From an uncultured Dysosmobacter sp. (GTDB lineage: Bacteria > Bacillota > Clostridia > Oscillospirales > Oscillospiraceae), in the NCBI RefSeq assembly GCF_947631635.1, contig NZ_CANRMB010000026.1, forward strand, positions 1 to 52,696: a stretch of 52,696 nt of DNA, given 5' to 3'. A program made the position numbers and the translations under genes. The first letter of the stretch is position 1. The number at the start of each line of letters is the position of its first letter. The notes under the pieces were generated by a model. The model made no database searches. It was not told the DNA's origin and saw only the letters and a program-made list of their open reading frames with translations. Below are positions 1-8,057 of the stretch, piece after piece.

Positions 1-200
1 TCGCTCCAAACATCCAGGGATTGCTGTGCCATTTTCTCTCTTTGACTTCCTTTAACTGCGTGTTTGGACACTCCCAAACCGCAGGATCTACTTGACTCTT
101 TCGAACAAGAATGGTAATGTTTATGTAAGGCAGTTGGTAGGACCAACATACCATATGACCGTCGGACGGTATGAACAGGAAGTGAGGAAACAGACAGAAT
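1..200. other. Upstream leader of lplA with a nested inverted repeat
   Basis: No gene is visible in the first 200 bases. A perfect palindrome (ACCGTC-G-GACGGT, 158-170) overlaps a wider inverted repeat, CATACC (147-152) with GGTATG (168-173). The two pairings exclude each other. They lie about 30 bases before the lplA start, so they could be an operator or a leader hairpin. I see no convincing -35/-10 pair. Confidence 0.3.
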
Positions 201-1199
201 ATGGCTGCTGTCATAAATTATTTAGAAACCGGTTCACAGAACCCATTTTATAATCTGGCCTTTGAGGAGTATGTCCTGGCCAACCGCACGGAGGGCGACT
301 ACCTCCTGCTGTGGCAGAACGACAACACTATCGTCATCGGGCAGAACCAAAACGCGGAGGCGGAGATCAACCGGGCCTTCGTGGAGGAGCATCAGATCCG
401 CGTGGTGCGGCGCATCACCGGCGGCGGCGCGGTGTACCATGATCTGGGCAATCTGAACTATTCCTTTATCACAGACGCCGGTGAGGCCGAGCGGCTGGCC
501 ATGGAGCGGTTCACCCGTCCCATCGTGGAGGTGCTGCGGGGCCTGGGACTTCAGGCGGAGGCCTCCGGCCGGAACGACATCCTGGTGGAGGGCCGCAAGG
601 TCTCCGGCACGGCCCAGCGGCTTTTGAGAGGCCGAATCCTGCACCACGGCACCCTGCTGTTTGACGCCAATCCCGGCATGGTGGCCGGGGCGCTGAATGT
701 GGACCCGGCCAAGTTCCAGTCCAAGAGCGCCAAGTCCGTGCGGAGCCGGATCGGCAATATCCGGGAATTCCTGCCCCGGGACATGGATCTGCCGGCCTTC
801 TGGGAATACCTGAAAGCGGCGCTGGCCGGAAGCGGTTTGGTATCCGCCGCCTTGTCGGCGGAGGAGCTGGCCGCCGTGGAGGCGCTGAAAGCCTCCAAAT
901 ATGACACTTGGGCGTGGAACTTTGGACGTTCCCCCAAGTATGACCTTGTGAATAAGCGCCGTTTCGACGGCGGCGGACTGGAAGTCCGGGCCGCTGTGGA
1001 AAAGGGCTGTATCACGGATATCGTGTTTTACGGTGATTTCCTCTCTGTCGCGCCGTTGGGAGAGCTGACCGAGGCGTTGAAGGGCTGCGCCTTCCGCAGG
1101 GAGGACGCGGCGGCGGTGTTGGACAGGTTCCCCCTGCGGGAGCTGTTCGGGACGATCACCCGGGACGAGGTCCTGGACACGATGTTCTATGTGGACTGA
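201..1199 (+). CDS. lplA: Lipoate-protein ligase A
   Basis: Attaches free lipoate, through lipoyl-AMP, to the lysine of lipoyl domains in the cytoplasm. The 332-residue protein has the expected length. It shows the family motif RRITGGGAVYHD at residues 70-81 and a lysine in EGRKVSG at residue 133, the position of the catalytic lysine in E. coli LplA. The C-terminal accessory domain is present. The ATG at 201 follows a GTGAGG ribosome site. Two probable client proteins, the lipoyl-bearing E2 and E3 of a dehydrogenase complex, are encoded 6-8 kb downstream on the same strand, so the cell appears to scavenge lipoate to charge that complex. Function is confident; the link to the downstream complex is inferred from proximity. 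Confidence 0.93.
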   Translation: MAAVINYLETGSQNPFYNLAFEEYVLANRTEGDYLLLWQNDNTIVIGQNQNAEAEINRAFVEEHQIRVVRRITGGGAVYHDLGNLNYSFITDAGEAERLAMERFTRPIVEVLRGLGLQAEASGRNDILVEGRKVSGTAQRLLRGRILHHGTLLFDANPGMVAGALNVDPAKFQSKSAKSVRSRIGNIREFLPRDMDLPAFWEYLKAALAGSGLVSAALSAEELAAVEALKASKYDTWAWNFGRSPKYDLVNKRRFDGGGLEVRAAVEKGCITDIVFYGDFLSVAPLGELTEALKGCAFRREDAAAVLDRFPLRELFGTITRDEVLDTMFYVD

Positions 1200-1448
1200 T
1201 TTGGGAAGCAGTCCGCGTGACGCGCTGACAGAGTCAGGAGCGCTCTTGTGAAACGCTGAGATGCGGAGCGGTGCCGTACTTTTCGCGGCGCGGTGTTATA
1301 CTTGTCCACATTACAGAAATGGTAACATGTTTCTGTGGAGCGGTTTGGCCGCTGGAAGCTCCATCAAAGGGCCGCGGATGAAAAGAGAGGGCCGTGCATG
1401 GAGCTGACGGACGGCGGGCCGCAGCATCATTAGGAAGGGATTGATTCA
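1200..1448. other. Intergenic region before TRAP transporter 1
   Basis: These 249 bases between lplA and dctQ contain no gene. A TATACT hexamer at 1297-1302 lacks a good -35, so I do not call a promoter. No strong terminator hairpin was found after lplA. Confidence 0.3.
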
Positions 1449-1964
1449 ATGAAAGCCTACAAAACGATCATGAATGGCGTGGCTGAATTCGAGAAAATCG
1501 TTACAAGTCTTGTTTTGGTTTTCGTCACCGCGATCACCTTTGCCAACGTCGTGGTCCGCAAGCTGAGCGACAGCCAGTTTGCCTGGACTGAGGAGCTGGT
1601 CATCAACCTGTTCGTGCTGTTGATCATGATGGGCTGCGCGCTGAGCGCGCGGGAGGGAAGCCTCATCAGCCTGTCCCTGATTTTCGACCGCTTGAAGGTC
1701 GGCGGCAAGAAGATCTTTGTCGCCATCATCACCGTTGCAAACACCGCCTTTTGGCTGATCCTGCTGAAGACCGGCATCGACAAGGTGGCCTCCCAGATGG
1801 CCTCCGGCAAGCACACCTCCTCCCTGCAGTGGCCTGAGTGGGTGTTCACCATTTTCCTGCCCATCGGCGCTGTGTTCCTGGTCCTGCACACCATTGAGTT
1901 CTGTGTGGATGTGATGTCCAACAACGCGCCCGGCATCTCCGCGGAGGAAGGGGGAAATGACTGA
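1449..1964 (+). CDS. TRAP transporter small permease (DctQ type)
   Basis: Small membrane subunit of a tripartite ATP-independent periplasmic (TRAP) transporter, which uses an ion gradient to import a carboxylate delivered by the binding protein. The 171-residue protein has four hydrophobic stretches, starting near residues 17, 47, 85 and 130, and the family pattern FxWxEE (FAWTEELVI) after the first. The start follows AGGAAGGG. Its stop codon overlaps the dctM start (TGATG), which indicates translational coupling. It is the first gene of a Q-M-P transporter set. The substrate cannot be read from this subunit. Confidence 0.92.
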   Translation: MKAYKTIMNGVAEFEKIVTSLVLVFVTAITFANVVVRKLSDSQFAWTEELVINLFVLLIMMGCALSAREGSLISLSLIFDRLKVGGKKIFVAIITVANTAFWLILLKTGIDKVASQMASGKHTSSLQWPEWVFTIFLPIGAVFLVLHTIEFCVDVMSNNAPGISAEEGGND

Positions 1965-3268
1965 TGATTAACCTGATCCTGTTCGGCTCCTTCTTTGTGA
2001 TGCTGTTCCTGAACATCCCCATCTGCGTCAGCCTGGGCATGTCCTCCATCTTTGCCATGCTCTTCTCCGGCGACAAGCTGTCCATCGTTCCCACCAACGT
2101 CTACAACGGCATGGCAAAGTTCTTGCTGCTGGCCATCCCCTTCTTCGTGCTGTCCGGCAACATCATGGCCAAGGCCGGTATCTCTACCCGTCTGGTCCAG
2201 TTCATTGACGACTGCATCGGCCACCGGCGGGGAGGCATCGCCATCGTGTGCGTGGTGGTGGCCTGCTTCTTCGGCGCCATCTCCGGTTCCGGTCCGGCCA
2301 CCGTGGCGGCTCTGGGCATCATCCTGATCCCCGCTATGATCAATCGCGGCGGCTTCTCCGCACCTTTCTCCTCCGCCATGATGGCCACCGCATCCTCCAT
2401 CGCCATCGTCATCCCGCCCTCCATCGCATTCGTGGTGTACGCCTCCATCACCGACGTCTCCGTGGGCGATATGTTCATGGGCGGCATCATTCCCGGCATT
2501 ATGATGGGCGCCGCGCTGGTGGTCGTCATCATGATCGAGGTCCGCAGAAAGGGCCTGACCTCCTCCCGGGAGAAGGCCACCTGGGGCCAGCGCTGGAAGT
2601 CCTTCCGCACCGCGTTCTGGGGCTTCCTGATGCCCGTCATCATTCTGGGCGGCATCTACGGTGGCATCTTCACGCCCACCGAGGCCGCTGCTGTCTCCGT
2701 GGTGTACGGCCTGATCGTCGGTCTGTTCATCTATCGTGAGGTCAAGCTGCGGGACCTGTATGACCTGCTGGTCGATTCCACCAAGACCACTGGCGGCATT
2801 ATGCTGATCATCGGCGCCGCCACACTGTTCTCCTACATCTGCACGGTCCACGGCATCTCCGGCGCGGCCCAGAAGCTGCTGCTGAACATCGCCGGCAACA
2901 AGTATATCTTCCTGCTGATCGTCAACGTGATCTTCCTGATCGCCGGCTGCTTCGTGGATGCCAACTCCGCCATGTACATCTTCATCCCCATCATGTATCC
3001 CGTGGCGACCCAGCTGGGCATCAACCCCATCCACTTCGGCGTGCTGTCCACCGTGAATCTGGCCATCGGTCAGGTGACGCCTCCTGTGGGCGTCAACCTG
3101 TTCGTCGCCATCGGTGTCAGCAGCAAGCTGCAGGATATCAGGGACAAGACCCGCGTTACCATCGAGACGATCTCCAAGGCCGTGTGGCCCATGATCATCG
3201 CCTGTGTCATCACCCTGATGATCGTCACCTATATCCCCATTTTCTCCACCATCTTCCTGAAGGGCTGA
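1964..3268 (+). CDS. TRAP transporter large permease (DctM type)
   Basis: Main membrane subunit of the TRAP transporter; it forms the ion-coupled translocation path. The 434-residue protein is almost entirely hydrophobic helices and carries DctM hallmarks: AISGSGPATVAALG near residues 105-118, GGIYGGIFTPTEAAAV near 228-243, and a late GQVTPPVGVNLFV. It overlaps dctQ by one base and is followed 73 bases later by the binding-protein gene. Family assignment is secure. Its likely partners in metabolism are the dehydrogenase genes downstream. Confidence 0.95.
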   Translation: MINLILFGSFFVMLFLNIPICVSLGMSSIFAMLFSGDKLSIVPTNVYNGMAKFLLLAIPFFVLSGNIMAKAGISTRLVQFIDDCIGHRRGGIAIVCVVVACFFGAISGSGPATVAALGIILIPAMINRGGFSAPFSSAMMATASSIAIVIPPSIAFVVYASITDVSVGDMFMGGIIPGIMMGAALVVVIMIEVRRKGLTSSREKATWGQRWKSFRTAFWGFLMPVIILGGIYGGIFTPTEAAAVSVVYGLIVGLFIYREVKLRDLYDLLVDSTKTTGGIMLIIGAATLFSYICTVHGISGAAQKLLLNIAGNKYIFLLIVNVIFLIAGCFVDANSAMYIFIPIMYPVATQLGINPIHFGVLSTVNLAIGQVTPPVGVNLFVAIGVSSKLQDIRDKTRVTIETISKAVWPMIIACVITLMIVTYIPIFSTIFLKG

Positions 3269-3341
3269 TGGTCCTGAGGATCTGTCATCACGCAAGTGAT
3301 ATCAGATAAAACGCAACTCAAAAATTTAAGGAGGAAAAACA

Positions 3342-4394
3342 ATGAAAAAGTTTCTTGCATTGATCCTCGCACTGGTCATGGGCCTGTCCCTGGTCGCCTG
3401 CGGCGGCGGTGACAAACCCGCTGATGACGCGGCCAACGAGCCCACCCAGACCGAAGGCGATGCCCCCAAGTTTGAGAAGCAGACCTGGAAGTTCACCTGC
3501 TCCGCTACCGAGAACACCTGCTGGGCCGACATGGGCCGCGACTTCGGCCAGATGGTCAGCGACGCCACCGGCGGCGCTGTCACCGTTGAGGTCTATGCCG
3601 CTGACCAGCTGACTGCCGGCAACCAGACCGAGGGCATCCAGGGCGTTATGGACGGCACCATCGAGCTGTCCGCCCACTCCAACATCATCTACTCCAACTT
3701 CGATTCCCGTCTGAACGTTGTCTCCCTGCCCTTCCTGTTTGACAACTTCGATGACGTCGATGCCAAGCTGGACGGCGACGCCGGTAAGGCTGTCGGCGAG
3801 GTCGTTGAGAGCATGGGCCTGCATCTGCTGGGCATCGCCGAGAACGGCTTCCGTCATCCCACCAACAGCGTCCGTCCCATCGAGTCCCTGGCCGATATGA
3901 AGGGCCTGAAGATCCGTGTCGCCGGTTCCGAGCTGCTGAACGCCGAGTATGACGCCTGGGGCGCCAACTGGACCAACGCCAACTGGTCCGAGGTCTACAC
4001 CGGCCTGCAGACCGGTACTTACGACGGTCAGGAGAACCCCCTGCCCACCGCTGACGGCGCCTCCATCGCCGAGGTCCAGAAGTACGTCACCTATTGGACC
4101 GGCGTGTATGACTGCATCTTCTTCACCATGAACGGCGAGCTGTACGACTCCCTGGATCCCGAGCTGCAGAAGATCGTTGATGAGTGCGGCCTGAAGGCTG
4201 CCCAGAATCAGCGCAAGCTGGAGCGCGAGGGCGACCAGGAAGTTCTGGAAAAGTGGAAGGCGGCCGGTGTGACCGTTTCCGAGCTGTCTCCCGAGGCCGT
4301 TGAGGAGTTCAAGGCCGCTTCCGCCGGCCTCTATGAGGATCCCAAGTTCGTGGAGATGATGACTCCCGAGCTGATCGCTGCTTTCACCGAATAA
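3342..4394 (+). CDS. TRAP transporter substrate-binding lipoprotein (DctP type)
   Basis: Extracytoplasmic receptor that captures the acid and hands it to the DctQM permease. It has an N-terminal signal ending in a lipobox (LVAC, Cys at about residue 20), so it should be a membrane-anchored lipoprotein. The DctP fold is marked by MKGLKIRV near residues 185-195, whose arginine normally holds the substrate carboxylate, and by a TGLQTGTYDGQENP segment. The start follows AAGGAGG. The next genes encode a 2-oxoacid/acetoin dehydrogenase, so a 2-oxoacid or a precursor of one is a reasonable guess for the substrate. A strong terminator follows, so expression can be uncoupled from the aco-type genes. 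Confidence 0.94.
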   Translation: MKKFLALILALVMGLSLVACGGGDKPADDAANEPTQTEGDAPKFEKQTWKFTCSATENTCWADMGRDFGQMVSDATGGAVTVEVYAADQLTAGNQTEGIQGVMDGTIELSAHSNIIYSNFDSRLNVVSLPFLFDNFDDVDAKLDGDAGKAVGEVVESMGLHLLGIAENGFRHPTNSVRPIESLADMKGLKIRVAGSELLNAEYDAWGANWTNANWSEVYTGLQTGTYDGQENPLPTADGASIAEVQKYVTYWTGVYDCIFFTMNGELYDSLDPELQKIVDECGLKAAQNQRKLEREGDQEVLEKWKAAGVTVSELSPEAVEEFKAASAGLYEDPKFVEMMTPELIAAFTE

Positions 4395-4443
4395 GCGGCT
4401 CGTTAAAACATAACAGTTAGCCAAGAATTGTAAGTTGCGTTAA

Positions 4444-4487
4444 CTGAAAAAACGTGGCAGCAGGGAACTGTCGCCACGTTTTTTCAG
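4444..4487 (+). terminator. Strong hairpin terminator after TRAP transporter 1
   Basis: Perfect 15-bp stem (4444-4458 with 4473-4487) around a 14-base loop. The arms begin CTGAAAAAA and end TTTTTTCAG, so it should work in either direction. It separates the TRAP genes from the dehydrogenase operon. Confidence 0.85.
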
Positions 4488-4590
4488 AACCCAACGAGTG
4501 AAATTTTTGACGAATCCAATAAAAAAGTGCAAAAAATGGTTGATTTTCAATAAATACCGACAAAAAAGCCGGTAGAAGGGAGTTTTTCCT

Positions 4591-5574
4591 ATGGCAACAA
4601 AAACGGCAACATACACGAAAGAGCAGGCGGCACAGTTCTACGAGACCATGTGCACCATCCGCAAGTTTGAGGAGACCGTCAAGCATGATTTCCTGGCTGG
4701 CGAGATCCCCGGTTTCGTGCATCTGTACATCGGCGAGGAGGCCATCGCCACCGGTGTCTGCGCCGCTCTGCGGAAGGACGACATGATCGAATCCACCCAC
4801 CGCGGCCACGGCCACTGCGTGGCAAAGGGCGCGGATGTGAAGCGGATGATGGCGGAGATCTACGGCAAGAAGGAGGGCCTCTGCCAGGGCCGCGGCGGCT
4901 CCATGCACATTGCGGACTTCTCCGTGGGTATGCTGGGCGCCAACGGCGTCGTGGGCGGCGGTTACAACCTGGCCACCGGCGCGGCTCTCGCCAACAAGAT
5001 GATCCTGAAGAACGACAAGGTCTCCGTGGTGTTCTTCGGCGACGGCGCGTCCAACCGCGGCACCTTCCATGAGGCCATGAACGTCGCCTCCGCCTGGAAG
5101 CTGCCCGTCATCTTTGTCAATGAGATGAACTGCTGGGCCTCCACCACTCCCTACCGCACCACCTGCAATGTGGAGAACATCTCCGACCGTGCCGCCGGTT
5201 ACCATGTGCCCGGCGTGATCGTGGACGGCCAGGACGTGTTCGCCGTGTATGAGGCTGCGAAGGAAGCCGTTGCCCGCGCCCGCGCCGGGGAGGGCCCCAC
5301 CTTCATCGAGGCCAAGACCTACCGGATCGAGGGCCACTTTGTCGGCGACCCCGAGATGTATCGTGACCATGCCGAGACCCAGAAGATCTATCATGACACC
5401 GATCCTCTGAAGATGTTCCGCCAGAAGGCCGCCGAGCTGGAGCTGATGACTGCTGCTGAGTGCGACGAGCTGGACGCCAAATGCGAGCAGAAGATCAAGG
5501 CCGCCAAGGAGTTCGCTCTGGCTGGCGAATATCCCGATGCTTCTGAGTATCTGAAGTATGTCTATGTGGACTAA
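4591..5574 (+). CDS. acoA: Acetoin/2-oxoacid dehydrogenase E1 component, alpha subunit
   Basis: TPP-binding half of the E1 enzyme that decarboxylates a 2-oxoacid or cleaves acetoin and passes the acyl group to lipoyl-E2. The 327-residue protein has the E1-alpha core: HRGHGH near residues 70-75, CQGRGGSMHIAD near 95-106, and the TPP motif starting GDGASNRGTFHEA near 150 with the paired Asn about 28 residues later. The KGADVKRMMAEIYGK segment resembles acetoin dehydrogenase rather than pyruvate dehydrogenase. The ATG follows GAAGGGAG. The E1-beta gene begins 20 bases after its stop. The E1 type is secure; the true substrate (acetoin, pyruvate or another oxoacid) is not. Confidence 0.88.
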   Translation: MATKTATYTKEQAAQFYETMCTIRKFEETVKHDFLAGEIPGFVHLYIGEEAIATGVCAALRKDDMIESTHRGHGHCVAKGADVKRMMAEIYGKKEGLCQGRGGSMHIADFSVGMLGANGVVGGGYNLATGAALANKMILKNDKVSVVFFGDGASNRGTFHEAMNVASAWKLPVIFVNEMNCWASTTPYRTTCNVENISDRAAGYHVPGVIVDGQDVFAVYEAAKEAVARARAGEGPTFIEAKTYRIEGHFVGDPEMYRDHAETQKIYHDTDPLKMFRQKAAELELMTAAECDELDAKCEQKIKAAKEFALAGEYPDASEYLKYVYVD

Positions 5575-5594
5575 GGCGAAGGAGGAACAAAACG

Positions 5595-6569
5595 ATGCGT
5601 AAGATCACATTTGCAGAGGCCACGCAGGAAGCGATGGCCGAGACCATGGCAAAGGACGATACCATTTTCGCCATGGGTGAGGACCTGGCCCGTCAGGGCG
5701 GCATTTTCGGCCAGTTCAAGGGCCTGCCCCAGGCGTTCCCCGGCCGGATCATCGATACGCCTATTTCTGAGACCTTTATCATCGGCGGCGGCGTCGGCGC
5801 GGCGCTGGCCGGTGCCCGTCCCGTGGTGGATATGCACTTTGCGGACTTCATCGGCGTGCCCATGGACGAGGTGTTCAACCAGATGGCCAAGGCCCGCTAC
5901 ATGTTCGGCGGCCAGGCCAAGGTGCCCCTGGTCCTGCGCGCTCCCGACGGTATGACCATCCAGGGCGCCGCCCAGCACTCCCAGTGCGTGGAGGCCTGGT
6001 TCACCCACATCCCCGGCGTCAAGGTCGTGGCCCCCTCCAACCCCTACGACGCGAAAATGGTCCTGAAGGCCGCCATCGAGTGCGACGATCCAGTCATCTA
6101 CTTCGAGAACAAGATCCTCTATAAGGAAAAAGGCGAGCTCCCCGAGAAGGGGGAGGAAGTGCCCTATACCATCGGCAAGGCCCGCGTGGAGCGTGAGGGC
6201 ACGGATGTCACCATCGTCTCCTACTCCATCGGCATGAAGAACGCCCGGGGCGCGGCTGACCTGCTGGCCAAGGACGGCATCAAGGCCGAGGTCATCGACC
6301 TGATCACCCTGTCCCCCTGGGATAAAGAGACCGTGCTGAACTCCGTGAAGAAGACCCACCGCCTGTGCATCGTCCACGAGGCTGTGAAGCAGGGCGGCTT
6401 CGGCGCTGAGATCTCCGCCACCGTGGCTGAGCAGGCCATGGAGTATCTGGACGCCCCCATCCTGCGCTACGGCGCGCCCTTCTGCCCCATCCCCTTTGCT
6501 CCCACCCTGGAGAAGATGGTGCGCGTGTTCCCGGAGGACCTGGTCAAGGGCATCAAGGGCATGTTTTAA
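5595..6569 (+). CDS. acoB: Acetoin/2-oxoacid dehydrogenase E1 component, beta subunit
   Basis: Second half of the alpha2-beta2 E1 enzyme, completing the TPP site. The 324-residue protein shows the pyrimidine-binding domain (GEDLARQGGIFGQFKGL, then DTPISETFIIGGGVGAALAG) and the C-terminal transketolase domain (VTIVSYSIGMKNA, then HEAVKQGGFGAEI). Length matches the family. The ribosome site GAAGGAGG precedes the ATG. It lies between E1 alpha and E2 with gaps of 20 and 27 bases, so it is part of one operon. Confidence 0.9.
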   Translation: MRKITFAEATQEAMAETMAKDDTIFAMGEDLARQGGIFGQFKGLPQAFPGRIIDTPISETFIIGGGVGAALAGARPVVDMHFADFIGVPMDEVFNQMAKARYMFGGQAKVPLVLRAPDGMTIQGAAQHSQCVEAWFTHIPGVKVVAPSNPYDAKMVLKAAIECDDPVIYFENKILYKEKGELPEKGEEVPYTIGKARVEREGTDVTIVSYSIGMKNARGAADLLAKDGIKAEVIDLITLSPWDKETVLNSVKKTHRLCIVHEAVKQGGFGAEISATVAEQAMEYLDAPILRYGAPFCPIPFAPTLEKMVRVFPEDLVKGIKGMF

Positions 6570-6596
6570 TGCCTGTTGAAAAGGAGATTTTCAAAT

Positions 6597-7943
6597 ATGG
6601 CAACTGAAGTATTGATGCCCAAGCTCGGCCTGACCATGACCGAGGGCACCATTGAAGAATGGAAGTTCAAAGAGGGCGACGCCGTCAAGGCCGGCGACGT
6701 GCTGTTCTCTGTGGCCACGGATAAGCTGACCAACGACGTGGAGTGCGACACTGACGGCACTCTGCTGAAGATCCTGCTGCCCGAGGGCGAGACCGCTGCG
6801 TGCAAGAGCGTCATCGCCTATATCGGCCAGCCCGGCGAGGCGGTCCCCGGCGCTTCCGCGGCTCCCGCCGCGGCCCCTGCCGCTGAAACGGCCGCCGCCG
6901 CTCCCGTTGTGGCTGCTGCGGCTCCTGCCGCCCCTGTGGCCCGCGCCGCCGGCGAATATGTGCTGGCGACCCCCTATGCCAAGAAGCTGGCCAGGGAGAA
7001 GGGCTATGACCTGGCTGTGATCCCCGGCACCGGTCCCAATGGCACCATTGTTGCCAAGGACGTGGAGAGCTTCGTGGCCGGGGCCAAGACCAGCCCCATG
7101 GCCGCCAAGCTGGCCGCCGAGCTGGGCGTGGATGTCAGCAAGCTGGACGTTCAGGGCCGCGTGATGAAGGCCGATGTTCTGGCCGCCGCCGGCGTGGGCG
7201 CTGCCGCTCCCGCTGAGGCTGCCGCGGCTCCCGCCGTTCCCGCGCAGGGCAGCAACGACCTGCCTCCCGTGAAGGTGAACCCGCTGCGCCGCAGCATCGC
7301 CGCCAACATGTCCGCCTCCTGGACCACCTCTCCCAGAGTCACGTATACCCATCCCGTGGATGTCACGGCGATGAAGGAGCTGCGTGCCAAGCTGAAGGAC
7401 GGCCTGAAGGAGCAGGGGATCAAGTTGACCTACAACCACATTCTGATGAAGGTGGTCGCCAAGGCCCTGACCGAATTCCCCGACATCAACGCCAGTTTCT
7501 CCAACAACATGCTGACCCGTCACATCCATGTGAACATGGGGCTGGCTGTTGCCAAGGGCGACGGCCTGATCGTCCCCAATGTGAAGAACTGCGAGGAGAA
7601 GTCCCTGGCCCAGATTGCCAAGGAGACCGAGGCGCTGATCGAGGCCACCCGCTCCGGCAAGATCGCCATGGAGGATATGGCCGGCGGCACCTTCACCATC
7701 TCCAGCCTGGGCCCCTACGGCATCACCAATTTCTCCCCCATCATCAACCAGCCTGAGCTGGCGATCCTGGGCGTGTGCGACATGGTGGATACCCCCGTGG
7801 TGCGTGACGGTCAGATCGTGATCCGTCCCATGATGAACCTGTGCCTGACCGCTGACCACCGCGTCATCGACGGCGTGATGGCCTCCAAGTTCCTCAAGCG
7901 TATCTGCGAGCTGCTGGAGAACCCCTATCTGATGCTGGTATAA
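6597..7943 (+). CDS. acoC: Dihydrolipoamide acyltransferase (E2)
   Basis: Core acyltransferase of the complex; it takes the acyl group from E1 on its lipoyl arm and passes it to CoA. The 448-residue protein has a lipoyl domain (residues 1-75, target Lys 43 in ATDKLTND), an Ala/Pro-rich linker (about 78-115), an E3-binding domain (about 118-155, ATPYAKKLAREKGYDL) and a second short segment resembling an E3-binding motif (about 160-200). The catalytic domain ends in the active-site motif HRVIDG. I chose ATG 6597 because AAGGAG lies 10 bases upstream; an upstream TTG at 6576 would put the ribosome site inside the gene. The lipoyl domain is almost identical to that of the E3 encoded next. Confidence 0.9.
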   Translation: MATEVLMPKLGLTMTEGTIEEWKFKEGDAVKAGDVLFSVATDKLTNDVECDTDGTLLKILLPEGETAACKSVIAYIGQPGEAVPGASAAPAAAPAAETAAAAPVVAAAAPAAPVARAAGEYVLATPYAKKLAREKGYDLAVIPGTGPNGTIVAKDVESFVAGAKTSPMAAKLAAELGVDVSKLDVQGRVMKADVLAAAGVGAAAPAEAAAAPAVPAQGSNDLPPVKVNPLRRSIAANMSASWTTSPRVTYTHPVDVTAMKELRAKLKDGLKEQGIKLTYNHILMKVVAKALTEFPDINASFSNNMLTRHIHVNMGLAVAKGDGLIVPNVKNCEEKSLAQIAKETEALIEATRSGKIAMEDMAGGTFTISSLGPYGITNFSPIINQPELAILGVCDMVDTPVVRDGQIVIRPMMNLCLTADHRVIDGVMASKFLKRICELLENPYLMLV

Positions 7944-8057
7944 TGACCGCAGGGGGGAGCCAAGCTCCTCTCCGGGACATTTCTGCTGCGGTCCACGGCG
8001 TGCCGGGCAGAGTGATTTCCAAAGTTATTTGTTCAAACGGAAAGAAGGACGATTCCT

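Noticed and set aside
1457..3295. Long open frame on the minus strand (about 610 codons) opposite dctQ/dctM
   Set aside because: It lies opposite two clear membrane-protein genes, is rich in His/Asp/Gly/Gln from reversed GC-rich codons, and has no ribosome site or domain.
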